Assembly (NCBI GenBank): GCA_036796215.1
Contig: DAIRDJ010000005.1
Coordinates: 1-64,000 of the forward strand
Reading direction: 5' to 3'
Source: SLRI01 sp036796215
GTDB lineage: Bacteria; Pseudomonadota; Alphaproteobacteria; Geminicoccales; Geminicoccaceae
Length of the DNA: 64,000 nucleotides
A program made the position numbers and the translations under genes. The notes beneath the pieces were generated by a model. The model was given only the letters and a program-made list of their open reading frames with translations, searched no databases and was not told where the DNA came from. Shown in pieces: positions 8,703 through 18,148 of this stretch (positions within the stretch are counted from its first letter, which is position 1; each line of letters begins with the position of its first letter).

Positions 8703-9274
8703 GCCCCAAGACCCTGTTGCCGACCCTGGTCGTGCTGGCGCTCGCCGCCTGCACCGGCCCAGAGCTGCGCGAGCCGATCGATGCCACGAGCACGAAGCCG
8801 CCCTTGCTCTTCAATGTGGCCGAGCTCGCGGTCGAGGATGCGACGTCGCTGCCGCCGACCACCGGCTTTCGCGATCGTGAGCGCAGCGAGCGCCTGGCCG
8901 AGGCCACAAAGGAGTTTCTCGATGCCCGGCTGCAGACCGGGATGGGGACGGGCTGGTTGCAGGTGACGATCGAGGAGGCCCGGTTGCTGGAGCAGGAGCT
9001 CGAGCTCGAGGGCACGTTGCGCGAGACCATCACCCGCGCCCCGGACCGGGTGCTCGATGCGCTGGTCCGGGTGCGGCTGGCGGTGATGGGGGCGGACGGG
9101 CTCGAGCAGATCTCCGTCCAGGTCGAGGTGCAGCGTCGCCGGCCGATCCTGCGCAACACCTCGGTGATGGCGCGGGACGCCGAGGCCAGCCGGCTGATCG
9201 GCGATCTTCTGGTGCAGCTCGACGACGAGCTGACCGCGGCCGTGCAGCAGGACCTGAACGCCTATCTGCTCTGA
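8699..9274 (+). CDS. Hypothetical lipoprotein
   Basis: Predicted outer- or inner-membrane lipoprotein of 191 residues with no recognised domain. I chose the TTG at 8699-8701, which overlaps the hslO stop (TTGA). It puts a short signal peptide directly before the lipobox LAAC (cysteine about 18 residues from the start). An ATG at 8636 would place 20 charged residues before the signal. The mature part begins TGPELREP. It then has a helical segment with many Glu/Arg, followed by beta strands (VRLAVMGADGLEQISVQVEVQ). It looks like a small periplasmic accessory protein, but I cannot name a family. Confidence 0.7.
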   Translation: MSPKTLLPTLVVLALAACTGPELREPIDATSTKPPLLFNVAELAVEDATSLPPTTGFRDRERSERLAEATKEFLDARLQTGMGTGWLQVTIEEARLLEQELELEGTLRETITRAPDRVLDALVRVRLAVMGADGLEQISVQVEVQRRRPILRNTSVMARDAEASRLIGDLLVQLDDELTAAVQQDLNAYLL

Positions 9275-9305
9275 GCAGCAGGCTCGGCCCGAGGGGAGAC
9301 CACCG

Positions 9306-10633
9306 ATGAGCCGTGTCTTCTACCGCCATCTGCGGCAGACCTACCCGACCGCGGTCCGGGGCGACGGGGTCTATGTCGTCGACAGCGAGGGCAGGCGCTA
9401 TCTCGATGCCTCGGGCGGGGCTGCGGTTTCCTGCCTCGGCCACTGCCACCCGGCGGTGACCCGGGCGATCAAGGACCAGGTCGACAGGCTGACCTATGCG
9501 CATACCGGCTTTTTCACGAGCGAGCCCACCGAGGCCCTGGCCGACAAGCTGATCGCCAAGGCGCCGGCCGGCATGGACAAGGTCTATTTCGTCTCGGGCG
9601 GGTCGGAGGCGGTGGAGGCCGCGCTCAAGCTGGCGCGCCAGTACTATCTCGAGATCGGCGAGCCCGAACGACGCCGCTTCGTCGCCAGGCGACAGAGCTA
9701 TCACGGCAACACGCTGGGTGCCTTGGCCGTGGGCGGCAATCAGTGGCGCCGCAAGCAGTTCGAGCCGATTCTGATCGATGTCGATCACCTGACGCCCTGC
9801 TACACCTATCGCGAGAAGCGCTCCGACGAGAGCGAGGAGGCGTTCGGCCAGCGGCTCGCGGCCGAGCTCGAGGCGCATCTCCAAGAGGTTGGCCCCGAGA
9901 CGGTGATTGCCTTCATCGCGGAGCCCGTGGTGGGTGCGACGATGGGCGCCGTGCCGCCGGTCCCGGGCTACTTCAAGGCGATCCGCGAGATCCTCGACCG
10001 CTATGGCATCCTCCTCATCCTGGATGAGGTGATGTGCGGCATGGGCCGGACCGGCACGCTCTTCGCCTCTGAGCAGGAGGGCGTCGCCCCGGACATGATC
10101 TGCGTCGCCAAGGGCCTGGGTGCCGGCTACCAGCCGATCGGGGCGACGCTGGTGCACGAGACGATCGTGGCCGCGATCCGCGACGGCTCGGGCTTCTTCC
10201 AGCACGGCCACACCTATATGGGCCATCCGACGGCCTGTGCTGCCGGTCTCGCCGTGCAGCAGGCGATCGAGGACGAGGGGCTGCTCGAGCGTGTGGTGAC
10301 CATGGGCGACAGGCTGGAGGCGAGCCTCACCGAGCGTTTCGGCAATCATCGGCATGTGGGCGAGATCCGGGGCCGCGGGCTCTTTCGCGGGCTCGAGCTG
10401 GTCGAGGACCGGGCGACCAAGACCCCCTTCGATCCGGCCCTGGCGGTCAACGCCCGGGTCAAGAAGGCCGCCATGGCCAAAGGCTTGATGTGCTATCCGA
10501 TGGGCGGCACAATAGACGGCCAGCACGGCGATCACATCCTCCTCGCCCCCCCTTCATCATCGACGACAGTCATGTGGCCGAGATAACGGAAAAGCTCGGC
10601 CGGGCGGTGGACCAGGCGATCGGTTCGCTTTAG
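9306..10633 (+). CDS. Class-III aminotransferase, 3' end frameshifted
   Basis: PLP-dependent omega-aminotransferase of unknown substrate, related to but distinct from argD. Recognisable parts are CLGHCHPAV, VYFVSGGSEAVEAALKLARQY, LILDEVMCGMGRTG and the Schiff-base segment CVAKGLGAGYQPIGA. The open frame as written stops at 10586 with an aberrant tail after HILLAPP. Adding one C to the seven-C run at 10546-10552 restores a typical ending (FIIDDSHVAEITEKLGRAVD) that stops at 10633. Either this is a base-calling error in a homopolymer or the last 27 codons are genuinely out of frame. It begins 31 bases after the lipoprotein gene. Confidence 0.85.
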
Positions 10634-10655
10634 GGATCGCCGCAAGAAGCAGCGG

Positions 10656-11123
10656 CTACCGGTCCGGAGCTACTGCTTTTGGGCGAGGCCGGAGGTCGTT
10701 GCGCGGCGCGGCACCGCCGGCTTTGTTCGGCTCGACGGCAGGGATCGAGGCCAGAAGGGTGGCGATCTCCGGCGTGACCGTTTTGGTCAGCATTTCCTCG
10801 AGGTGATGCGCCTCGCAGATCATCATGGCATTCATGGCGAGCAAGAGATCGCTGATCGTGTCGAGCGTGAGGTTGGCGGGATCGGCGAGCAGGCGATTGA
10901 TCCGGCTGGGGTGAACCTCCATTCGTTCGGCGATCACCTTTTGCGTGAGGCCTTGTTGCTCTTGCTGCTCCAAGAAGAGCCGCACGATCTGGTCGTGGAC
11001 GTGATTGCGAAAGAGCTGACGAGAACGGACGCGTTCAAAGGCGGTCGACGGAAGCGAGGTCGGGGTCGCCTTGTCGGACGTCGCCGCTGATGTCGAGGTG
11101 GAAAGGGGGCGAGAGGTAGTCAC
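10656..11123 (-). CDS. XRE-family antitoxin
   Basis: A 155-residue helix-turn-helix protein, probably the antitoxin for the gene just upstream on the same strand. After a Ser/Thr-rich leader of about 30 residues, residues 36-105 hold the HTH: a QGLTQKVIAERMEVHPSRIN segment followed by NLTLDTISDLLLAMNAMM. The C-terminal part is short and Ala/Pro-rich. No internal start codon removes the leader, so the gene really does seem to overlap the toxin gene by 89 bases. That overlap is much longer than the usual four. Confidence 0.75.
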   Translation of the reverse strand: MTTSRPLSTSTSAATSDKATPTSLPSTAFERVRSRQLFRNHVHDQIVRLFLEQQEQQGLTQKVIAERMEVHPSRINRLLADPANLTLDTISDLLLAMNAMMICEAHHLEEMLTKTVTPEIATLLASIPAVEPNKAGGAAPRNDLRPRPKAVAPDR

Positions 11124-11592
11124 TGATCTTCCCTCCGATCAAGGGTGCGTGGTCGGGTAGCAGCTGGCGCCAGAGAAACCTCGCCCGGCGTATTTCCGTT
11201 CGCCATGCCGGATCGCTGCGGCCAGCCAAGGCGTTGCGGGTGATCGCGTGCGTCAGGACGAGTACGTCGCGTCGGCCGAACTGGGCGAAGAAGCGAAGCG
11301 ATGGTCGTGGCTTCCGTCGTCTGATCTCCCAAACACCATCGCGTCGACCACTCAACGGCTCGAGGAAACCCGGCACCCCCACATCCATGCCTTCGGCGAA
11401 TGATTGCAGATCGGCCAGGAGATGAGCAGCCCGCATCTCGTCGATGTCGAGGCTGGCCGACTGCAAAATCTGCTGATGCAAAGCAGACCCGAGGAAAACG
11501 GCCCGACACTGCTCGGCCCTGGGCACCGAGTGCGGCAGCGGCACGAGCCGATCAGCTTCGGCGAGTCGTATCAGCACGTCGTCGATTGACAT
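11035..11592 (-). CDS. HigB-like toxin with an N-terminal extension
   Basis: A 185-residue protein whose central part looks like the Gp49/HigB toxin fold. The relevant segment reads RRDGVWEIRRRKPRPSLRFFAQFGRRDVLVLTHAITR and is followed by WRTEIRRARFLWRQ. I read it in pieces rather than as a family hit. The ATG at 11590-11592 (MSIDDVLIRLAE) was chosen over upstream codons that add an arginine-rich stretch. The usual toxin is about 110 residues; here about 80 precede the toxin-like core. The last 89 bases overlap the antitoxin. Function is inferred from the core and the HTH partner. Confidence 0.65.
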   Translation of the reverse strand: MSIDDVLIRLAEADRLVPLPHSVPRAEQCRAVFLGSALHQQILQSASLDIDEMRAAHLLADLQSFAEGMDVGVPGFLEPLSGRRDGVWEIRRRKPRPSLRFFAQFGRRDVLVLTHAITRNALAGRSDPAWRTEIRRARFLWRQLLPDHAPLIGGKISDYLSPPFHLDISGDVRQGDPDLASVDRL

Positions 11593-11737
11593 GCAAGTCA
11601 ATTTCCTGCGTTTGAAAAGTGCATCAGCGGATCGATCGATTCGGGCACGGACCAGGTTGGCCGGAGCCGGCTTTGCCGCAGTCTCGCAGACTTGGTAAGC
11701 TCCCCGCGGCTTTCCGCAACGTCTGCCTTTGGTCCGA

Positions 11738-12556
11738 ATGCCCATGCGCCCTGACCTCGATCGGCCCTGTCGCATCATGGTGGCGCCCAATGGGGCGCGG
11801 AAGGGCAAGGGGGAGCATCCCGCAGTGCCGATCACGCCTGCCGAGGTGGCGGCGACGGCGGCTGCCTGCAGGGTGGCCGGGGCGACGGCGATCCATCTTC
11901 ATGCGCGGGACGAGGGCGGGGCCCACACGCTCGATCCGCAGATCTATGCCCGCTCCATCGAGGCGGTGCGCGATGCGGTCGGCGATGGGCTTTTTCTGCA
12001 GGCCACGACCGAGGCCGTGGGTCGCTACACGGCAGCCGAGCAGACGGCGGCCGTTCGCGGACTGGCGCTGCGGCCGGACGGGGTGTCGCTGGCGCTGCGC
12101 GAGCTGGTTCCCGAAGGTGACGACCATGCTGCCGCGCGCGATTTCTTCGCCTGGCTGATCGAGAGCGGGATCGAGCCGCAGCTCATTCTCTATGAGCCCG
12201 CGGAGCTGGATCGGCTCGCGGCCTTGCGGTCGGCGGGGGTCGTGCCGGCGGCACTGCGCCACGTGCTCTTCGTGCTCGGCCGCTATCTGGCACCTGGCGA
12301 GGTCGTCGAGCCGCGGGCACTCCTCGGCTTTCTCGAGCGGCACCAGCGCGATGATCCCTGGATGGTCTGTGCGTTCGGGCGCAAGGAGACGGCGTGCCCG
12401 GCGGTGGCCGCGGCCCCGGGCGGTGATCTCGGGGTCGGCTTCGAGAATTCGACCTTGCACGGCGACGGGCGGGTCGCCGCGGACAATGCCGAACGGGTGG
12501 CGGTGATCGCCGGGCTCGTCGATCGGCTCGGCCGGGTGCGGCGCGGTTCAACCTGA
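11738..12556 (+). CDS. BKACE family protein (3-keto-5-aminohexanoate cleavage enzyme-like)
   Basis: A TIM-barrel enzyme of the DUF849/BKACE family, which uses a divalent metal to condense beta-keto acids with acetyl-CoA. Marks seen are MVAPNGARKGK at the start of the barrel, AIHLHARDEGG with the metal-binding histidines, the CAFGRKE strand, and GVGFENSTLHGDGRVA near the C-terminus. The family has many substrates, and the substrate here cannot be assigned. ATGs at 11738 and 11744 are both possible; the TTG at 11729 is less likely. Its last nine bases overlap the convergent diguanylate cyclase gene. Confidence 0.88.
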   Translation: MPMRPDLDRPCRIMVAPNGARKGKGEHPAVPITPAEVAATAAACRVAGATAIHLHARDEGGAHTLDPQIYARSIEAVRDAVGDGLFLQATTEAVGRYTAAEQTAAVRGLALRPDGVSLALRELVPEGDDHAAARDFFAWLIESGIEPQLILYEPAELDRLAALRSAGVVPAALRHVLFVLGRYLAPGEVVEPRALLGFLERHQRDDPWMVCAFGRKETACPAVAAAPGGDLGVGFENSTLHGDGRVAADNAERVAVIAGLVDRLGRVRRGST

Positions 12557-14077
12557 CGCGGCGGCGGCCGGCTCGCGGTCGGGCGGGCTGGCGATCCGCG
12601 AGCGGTCGCGGCCGGCGCGCTTGGCCGCATAGAGGGCACGATCGGCGCCCCTGAGCAGGCTGTCCATGTCGTCGTCCGGTCCGGCCGGCATGCCACCGAC
12701 GCTGATGCTGATGACCAAGGGCTCGCCGGCTTCGGCGAGGCGAAGGGGGGCGGCACGGACCATGCGGCGCAGCCGCTCGGCCACTTCGTGGAGCTGGTCG
12801 GCATCGGCCGCCGCACAGAGCACCGCGAACTCCTCGCCACCCACCCGTGCAAGGAAATCGCCGCGGCGCAGGCCCGCCTGGAGGAGCCGGGCGACATGGA
12901 CCAGCGCCTGGTCGCCGGTGGCATGGCCGTGCTGGTCGTTGATCCGCTTGAAGCGGTCGATGTCGAGGATCAAAAGACCGAGGCCCGCGTCGCCCGGGAG
13001 GAGTCGCTGGCGAAGCTCGGCCTCGAATCCCCGACGGTTGGCGAGGCCGGTCAGGTGGTCGGTCACGGCGACGGCGCGCAGCTCGGCATTGAAGCGGGTG
13101 AGCACCGCGTTCCTGGCATCGAGCTGGCGGGTGCGCTCGGCGACCGAGGCATCGAGCCTGGCGATCAGCCGGGCCCGATCGCTGGTGGCGGCACCCACGA
13201 TGAGCGTGGCGATGCAGCAGACGATGAGGACCGTCTGCAGGGCGACGACACTCGGCGCATCGGCGACCAGCGCGCTGACCGCGAGCAGGAGGGCGGCGGC
13301 GAGGCTGAAGAGACCGACGCCGACCGCATGGCCGAAGAGCATGGCACCGATCAGGATCGGCAGGAGGGCCGGCGTCATCGCGGCCGGGATGCCGCCATCA
13401 TGAACGAAGCCGATGATCGCAAAGAGCACGAAGATGGCAGCGGCGCCGAAGAGGGCTGCCAAGACCAGCCAATCGCGAGGGGTGAGCCTATGGCTGTGGC
13501 GCCGGTCCTGCCGGCGCTCGATGAGGCGATCCACCAGCAAGAGGGTCGGTGGCACGACGAGCAGGAGACCGCTCAGGTCGCCGAGGAAAAAGGTCAGGGC
13601 AGCGGTCAGGACATCGCCCGGGCGGAGCGAGCCCGCCCAGGCGAACATGGGCAGTGCGGCCATGAGATTGGCGACCACCGCGGCAGCGGCAATCCCGAGG
13701 AACCAGCCGAGCCGGGCCGAGATGGCGGCGGCAGCGTGCCGGACCCGATAGAGCCGCATGAGGATGCCGGCCCCGCCATAGAGCAGCGTTTGCCGGACGA
13801 TATGCAGGACGACGGCACTGTCGAGTTCGTTGGTCAGGAGCGCGTCGCTGCCGATGACCGCGAGGATCGGCACCGGCAGGTAGGCGGGTCCGAGGAGAAA
13901 GCCGAAGACAAAGCAGAGGCCGGCGATCGGGAAGAAGAGGCTGGCAGGTCCCCCGGTATCGAACGCGCTCGCGAACTGCATGAAAGGGTGAAAGACGGCG
14001 AGGAAGACGAGGCCGCTGACCAGGGCGACCCGGGCCCGCTCGCCCGGACGCAGCCCATCGGGCCAAGGCCAACGCAT
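12548..14077 (-). CDS. Membrane diguanylate cyclase with MASE1-like sensor
   Basis: Predicted to make cyclic-di-GMP. The N-terminal half is a string of hydrophobic helices typical of the MASE1 integral-membrane sensor. The C-terminal GGDEF domain has LILDIDRFKRINDQHGHATGDQAL, the catalytic GGEEF and a complete RxxD inhibitory site (RRGD five residues before GGEEF). It should therefore be active and product-regulated. I preferred the ATG at 14077 (MRWPWPDG); the ATG at 14137 adds a basic leader. The ligand sensed is unknown. It converges on the BKACE gene with a nine-base overlap. Confidence 0.88.
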   Translation of the reverse strand: MRWPWPDGLRPGERARVALVSGLVFLAVFHPFMQFASAFDTGGPASLFFPIAGLCFVFGFLLGPAYLPVPILAVIGSDALLTNELDSAVVLHIVRQTLLYGGAGILMRLYRVRHAAAAISARLGWFLGIAAAAVVANLMAALPMFAWAGSLRPGDVLTAALTFFLGDLSGLLLVVPPTLLLVDRLIERRQDRRHSHRLTPRDWLVLAALFGAAAIFVLFAIIGFVHDGGIPAAMTPALLPILIGAMLFGHAVGVGLFSLAAALLLAVSALVADAPSVVALQTVLIVCCIATLIVGAATSDRARLIARLDASVAERTRQLDARNAVLTRFNAELRAVAVTDHLTGLANRRGFEAELRQRLLPGDAGLGLLILDIDRFKRINDQHGHATGDQALVHVARLLQAGLRRGDFLARVGGEEFAVLCAAADADQLHEVAERLRRMVRAAPLRLAEAGEPLVISISVGGMPAGPDDDMDSLLRGADRALYAAKRAGRDRSRIASPPDREPAAAASG

Positions 14078-14222
14078 CTCGGCCGCCACGAGACCGCTTA
14101 TGCTATGCCGCCAGCGCCCGGCGCGTCGCCCATGCACGGCCGCACTCCCTTGCGTCGGATCAGGACACGGGCCCGTCCGAACGGTGCTTCAGCGTTTCAC
14201 GAATTCCCCAACTCCCAGTTGA

Positions 14223-14251
14223 AACATAACACTGGAGAAACGAGCCGACAA
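14223..14251 (-). promoter_or_regulatory. Probable promoter of the diguanylate cyclase gene
   Basis: On the minus strand a TTGTCG hexamer (14246-14251) is separated by 17 bases from TATGTT (14223-14228), a fair sigma-70-like match. The stretch from 14078 to 14391 has no gene. It is clearly AT-richer than its surroundings and also has a small ATCCG/CGGAT hairpin downstream of the purA stop. I see no strong terminator there. Confidence 0.35.
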
Positions 14252-14391
14252 GCGTTCTTGGCGAAAAAATAATCGAGACATTTGCCCTATTCGCGGGTGC
14301 TACAACAGGCGAACTATCCGCAAAACGGATGCTTGTTAGCCTCTAGCGAGATTAACGCAACGCAATAAACCAAATACGAGAGCTAGCATTG

Positions 14392-15699
14392 TTAGTCGGC
14401 AAACGGATCGGTGACCAGGATCGTGTCGTCTCGGGCCGGGCTCGTGGACAGGAGTGCAACCGGTGCCTCGACCAACTCCTCCAGTCTTTTCACATATTTG
14501 ACGGCTTCAGCCGGCAGCTCGGCGAAGCTCCTGGCCCCGGCCGTGCTGTCCTGCCAGCCCTTGAGCTCCTCGTAGATCGGCTTGACCCCCGCTTGTGCCG
14601 CCATCCCGGCGGGCAGGTGGTGGAGGGTCTGGCCGTTGAGGTTGTAGGCGGTGCAGATCTTGAGCGTGTCGAAGCCGTCGAGGACGTCGAGCTTGGTCAG
14701 CGCCAGGCCGCGAATGCCACCGATCTTGACCGCCTGGCGGACCAGGACGGCGTCAAACCAGCCGCAACGGCGCTTGCGGCCCGTCACCGTGCCGAACTCG
14801 CGGCCGCGCTCGCCCAGCCGGTTGCCGATCTCGTCGGTAAGCTCGGTCGGAAACGGCCCCGAGCCGACGCGGGTGGTGTAGGCCTTGGTGATGCCGAGGA
14901 CGTAGCCCACCGTGTCCGGGCCGACGCCCGAGCCCGTGGCGGCCATGCCGGCCGTCGTGTTGGACGAGGTGACGAAGGGGTAGGTGCCGTGGTCGACATC
15001 GAGCATCGCCCCTTGCGCCCCTTCGAAGAGGATGCGGCGGCCGGCGCGCCTGAGCTCCGAGAGGCGGAGCCAGACGGGCTCGGCGAAGGGCAGGAGCCGG
15101 GGAGCGAGCTGGCGCAGCTGGTCGAGGAGGGCTTCGCCGTCGATCTCGTCGACACCGAAGCCGCGCCTGAGCGCGTTGTGGTGGAGGAGGAGCTCGACCA
15201 GCTTCTGCTCGAGCACGTTCTCGTCGGCGAGATCGCAGATGCGGATGGCGCGGCGTGCTACCTTGTCCTCGTAGGCGGGGCCGATGCCGCGGCCGGTGGT
15301 GCCGATCTTGCCGGCACCGCCCTCGGCCTTGGCCCGGGCCTCCTCGCGCGCCCGGTCGAGCTCGCCGTGGAAGGGCAGGATCAGCGTCGCGTTCTCGGCG
15401 ATCCTGAGCGTCTCCGAGCCGACCGCGACCCCCTGGCCGCGCACCGTCTCGATCTCGTTGAGCAGTGCCCAGGGGTCGATGACCACACCGTTGCCGATGA
15501 TCGAGAGCTTGCCCGGGCGGACGACGCCGGACGGCAGCAGGCTCAGCTTGTAGGTCACCCCATCGACGACGAGCGTATGGCCGGCGTTGTGGCCGCCCTG
15601 GAAGCGGACGACCACGTCGGCGCGCTCGCTCAGCCAGTCGACGATCTTCCCCTTGCCTTCATCGCCCCATTGCGAGCCGACCACCGCGACATTGGTCAT
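14392..15699 (-). CDS. purA: Adenylosuccinate synthase
   Basis: Cytoplasmic enzyme joining IMP and aspartate with GTP in AMP synthesis. It has 435 residues, near the family length. The N-terminus SQWGDEGKGKIVDWLSERAD is the GTP-binding P-loop, followed by FQGGHNAGHTLVV. Further marks are GTTGRGIGPAYEDK, FEGAQGAMLDVDHGTYPFVTSS and the C-terminal ALTKLDVLDGFD. It is divergent from recQ and followed by an AT-rich gap. The purine regulator PurR-type site is not obvious. Confidence 0.98.
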   Translation of the reverse strand: MTNVAVVGSQWGDEGKGKIVDWLSERADVVVRFQGGHNAGHTLVVDGVTYKLSLLPSGVVRPGKLSIIGNGVVIDPWALLNEIETVRGQGVAVGSETLRIAENATLILPFHGELDRAREEARAKAEGGAGKIGTTGRGIGPAYEDKVARRAIRICDLADENVLEQKLVELLLHHNALRRGFGVDEIDGEALLDQLRQLAPRLLPFAEPVWLRLSELRRAGRRILFEGAQGAMLDVDHGTYPFVTSSNTTAGMAATGSGVGPDTVGYVLGITKAYTTRVGSGPFPTELTDEIGNRLGERGREFGTVTGRKRRCGWFDAVLVRQAVKIGGIRGLALTKLDVLDGFDTLKICTAYNLNGQTLHHLPAGMAAQAGVKPIYEELKGWQDSTAGARSFAELPAEAVKYVKRLEELVEAPVALLSTSPARDDTILVTDPFAD

Positions 15700-15822
15700 G
15701 CGGGCTTGCTCCTCCTGCCGTCCTCGTCCTCGTGTCGGCCTCGTTTACGCGAAAGACCGGGGCCGTGCCAGCGTCGCCGCGGGTGGTTTTCCTGGCAATC
15801 GACCGTCCGGAGCTGCTATCCG

Positions 15823-17703
15823 ATGACCCCTAGGCAATCCGGAGCACCCTTGGCCGCCGCGACCGCACCCCGACTGGACGAGACGACCGACGGCGCCCTG
15901 GACGCTGCCCTGCTGCGGGTGTTCGGCTTCCACGACTTCCGGCCGGGCCAGCGCGAGATCGTCGAGGCCCTCCTGGCCGGCGAGGATCTCCTGGCGGTGA
16001 TGCCGACCGGCGGCGGCAAGAGCCTCTGCTACCAGCTGCCGGCGGTGATGAAGCCGGGGCTGACGCTGGTCGTCTCGCCGCTCATTGCGCTGATGGACAA
16101 CCAGGTGGCCCAGCTCAGGCTCCTGGGTGTCGAGGCCGCCGCCGTGCACAGCGGCGTCGATCGGGGCGAGCGGGCCCGGATCTGGCAGGCGATCAAGGAG
16201 GGGCGGCTCAAGCTCCTCTATCTCTCGCCCGAGCTCTTGGGCACGGAACGCCTGCAGGCGGCGCTCGACCGGCTGCCGGTGGGGCAGATCATCGTCGACG
16301 AGGTGCATTGCGTGAGCCAGTGGGGCCATGATTTCCGCCCCGACTACCGCAATCTGGCAGCATTGCCCGCCCGCTATCCGCAGGCCTCTGTGGCCGGGTT
16401 CACCGCCACAGCCGATCGGGTGACGCGCGAGGACATCACCTCGCAGCTCTTCAAGGATCGCCAGGCCCGGGTGTTCGTGCACGGTTTCGATCGGCCGAAC
16501 ATCAAGCTCACGGTCATGGAGAAGGATCGGCCGGAGCGCCAGCTCTTGGACATCCTGGCGCGGTTTCCGGGCCAACAGGGGATCGTCTATCGCCTGGCGC
16601 GGAAAGCCACCGAGGAGACCGCGGCCAACCTCGAGGCCGCGGGCCATCGTGCCGTGGCCTACCATGCCGGGCTCGACGGGGCCTTGCGCAAGGAATTGCT
16701 CGACCGGTTCCTGACCGAGCCCGATCTCATCGTGGTCGCCACCATCGCCTTCGGCATGGGGATCGACAAGCCGGACATCCGCTTCGTCGTGCATCTCGAT
16801 CTGCCGGGCAATCTCGAGGCCTATTACCAGGAGATCGGCCGGGCCGGGCGCGACGGTGAGCCGGCGGAAGCCATCATGCTCTATGGTTTCGACGATATTC
16901 GCAGGCGGCGCTGGCTGATCGAGAACGGGACCGCGACCGACGCGCAAAAGCGGGTCGAGCATCGCAGGCTCGATGCGCTCTTGGCGTTCACCGAGACGAG
17001 CGGCTGCCGCAAGCAGGCACTTTTGGGCTATTTCGGCGAGACGGCGCCGCCCTGCGGCTGTTGCGATCGGTGCCTGGAGCCGCCGGATCTCGCCGATGCC
17101 ACGGGCCTCGCCCGATCGTTGCTCGCCGCGATTCACGCTACCGATGCCCGCTTCGGCCAGGCGCACCTGATCGATGTCTTGACCGGCGAGCAGACGGCGA
17201 AGGTGGCCCAGTTCCGCCACGATCGGCTCGAGGTTTATGGTGTCGCACGGACCATGGACAAGCGCGTGCTCAAGGGCGCCATCCGCCAGCTCTATGCGTC
17301 GGGCGTGATCGAGGTCGATATCGCCGGCCACGGTGCCCTTCGCCCGGGGCGCGGGGCCGCGGCGATCCTGGCGGGCGAGGCGACCATCGCCCTCGATCTG
17401 GCACCGCCGAAGATGAAGCCCGCCAAAGCTTGGCGGCCAGCCAACGGCGTGGCGGCACCGGCAGCCAGTCTTGCACCCGCCGATGCCGACCTCCTGAAAG
17501 CCCTGAAGGCGCTTCGCCTGGAGATCGCACGCGAGATCGACAAGCCGGCCTATGTCGTCTTCAGCGACGCCACGCTCACCGACATGGCGCAGAAGCGGCC
17601 GCTGGATCCGGCGGGCTTTCTCGCCGTCGACGGGGTCGGCGAGACCAAGCAGGGTCTTTACGGCGAGCGCTTCCTCAGGGCGATCCGCGACTTCGTCGAC
17701 TAG
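15823..17703 (+). CDS. recQ: ATP-dependent DNA helicase RecQ
   Basis: 3'-5' helicase that acts in recombination and stalled-fork repair. I chose the ATG at 15823 (626 residues). The much longer open frame upstream is a shadow of purA. Domain order is complete: PTGGGKSLCYQLP (Walker A, about residue 70), DEVHCVSQWGHDFRPDY (DEVH box), HLDLPGNLEAYYQEIGRAGRDG (motif VI), a RQC zinc module with CRKQALLGYFGE and CGCCDRC, and an HRDC domain in the last 80 residues. It is convergent with the TusA-like gene 17 bases away. Confidence 0.97.
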   Translation: MTPRQSGAPLAAATAPRLDETTDGALDAALLRVFGFHDFRPGQREIVEALLAGEDLLAVMPTGGGKSLCYQLPAVMKPGLTLVVSPLIALMDNQVAQLRLLGVEAAAVHSGVDRGERARIWQAIKEGRLKLLYLSPELLGTERLQAALDRLPVGQIIVDEVHCVSQWGHDFRPDYRNLAALPARYPQASVAGFTATADRVTREDITSQLFKDRQARVFVHGFDRPNIKLTVMEKDRPERQLLDILARFPGQQGIVYRLARKATEETAANLEAAGHRAVAYHAGLDGALRKELLDRFLTEPDLIVVATIAFGMGIDKPDIRFVVHLDLPGNLEAYYQEIGRAGRDGEPAEAIMLYGFDDIRRRRWLIENGTATDAQKRVEHRRLDALLAFTETSGCRKQALLGYFGETAPPCGCCDRCLEPPDLADATGLARSLLAAIHATDARFGQAHLIDVLTGEQTAKVAQFRHDRLEVYGVARTMDKRVLKGAIRQLYASGVIEVDIAGHGALRPGRGAAAILAGEATIALDLAPPKMKPAKAWRPANGVAAPAASLAPADADLLKALKALRLEIAREIDKPAYVVFSDATLTDMAQKRPLDPAGFLAVDGVGETKQGLYGERFLRAIRDFVD

Positions 17704-17720
17704 CGTCGATCAGGAGCACT

Positions 17721-17978
17721 TCAGTCGCAGGGTGGGCGCAAGGTCAGGCGAAAGACACCGTCGGCGCCGGTTTCCTCTTCGAGGTCGAAGTCGCGGGCCA
17801 GCGCGAAATCGGCGAAATCTGCAGGTGCCGCGGGATCGGTGGCGAGCACGATCAGCGTCGTGCCGGGCGGTGCCAGCTGCAGGGCGCGGCGTGCCTCGAG
17901 CAGCGGCAAGGGGCAGGACAGACCTCGCGCGTCGACGAGGACGGTTCCGGCGGCGGTGTCGGTGGTCGGGCGGGTCAT
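17721..17978 (-). CDS. TusA-family sulfur carrier
   Basis: An 85-residue TusA/SirA-like protein. The family's CPxP motif is present in DARGLSCPLPLLEARRALQ, with the persulfide-carrying cysteine at residue 22. The fold (LxCPxPLLxxR then strands) fits sulfurtransfer in tRNA thiolation or sulfur oxidation. The acidic tail ending in RPPCD is not a family feature. Start is the ATG at 17976-17978; longer readings upstream are out of family length. It has no obvious sulfur-pathway neighbour, so its role is undetermined. Confidence 0.85.
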   Translation of the reverse strand: MTRPTTDTAAGTVLVDARGLSCPLPLLEARRALQLAPPGTTLIVLATDPAAPADFADFALARDFDLEEETGADGVFRLTLRPPCD

Positions 17979-18148
17979 CACGGCGGCAAGCTGCCACGAG
18001 TCCGCCCGTGCTGCCAGCATCATTGCGCGGGGGCCCGGTGCGCCTGGTGCCATGGGCGCGGCCGCGTGGGTGGGGAGGAACGGGCCCTCCCCACGTCTCG
18101 GCTGGCGATCGCTGGCCCTGAGGCTGGCCGGATCGCTTCGGCTATGCC

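Noticed and set aside
11604..11609. TTGACT upstream of the second toxin gene
   Set aside because: It is only about a dozen bases from the start codon, too close to be a -35 element.
14389..15822. Extension of recQ upstream
   Set aside because: The 478 extra codons are antisense to purA and not RecQ-like, so the start was set at 15823.
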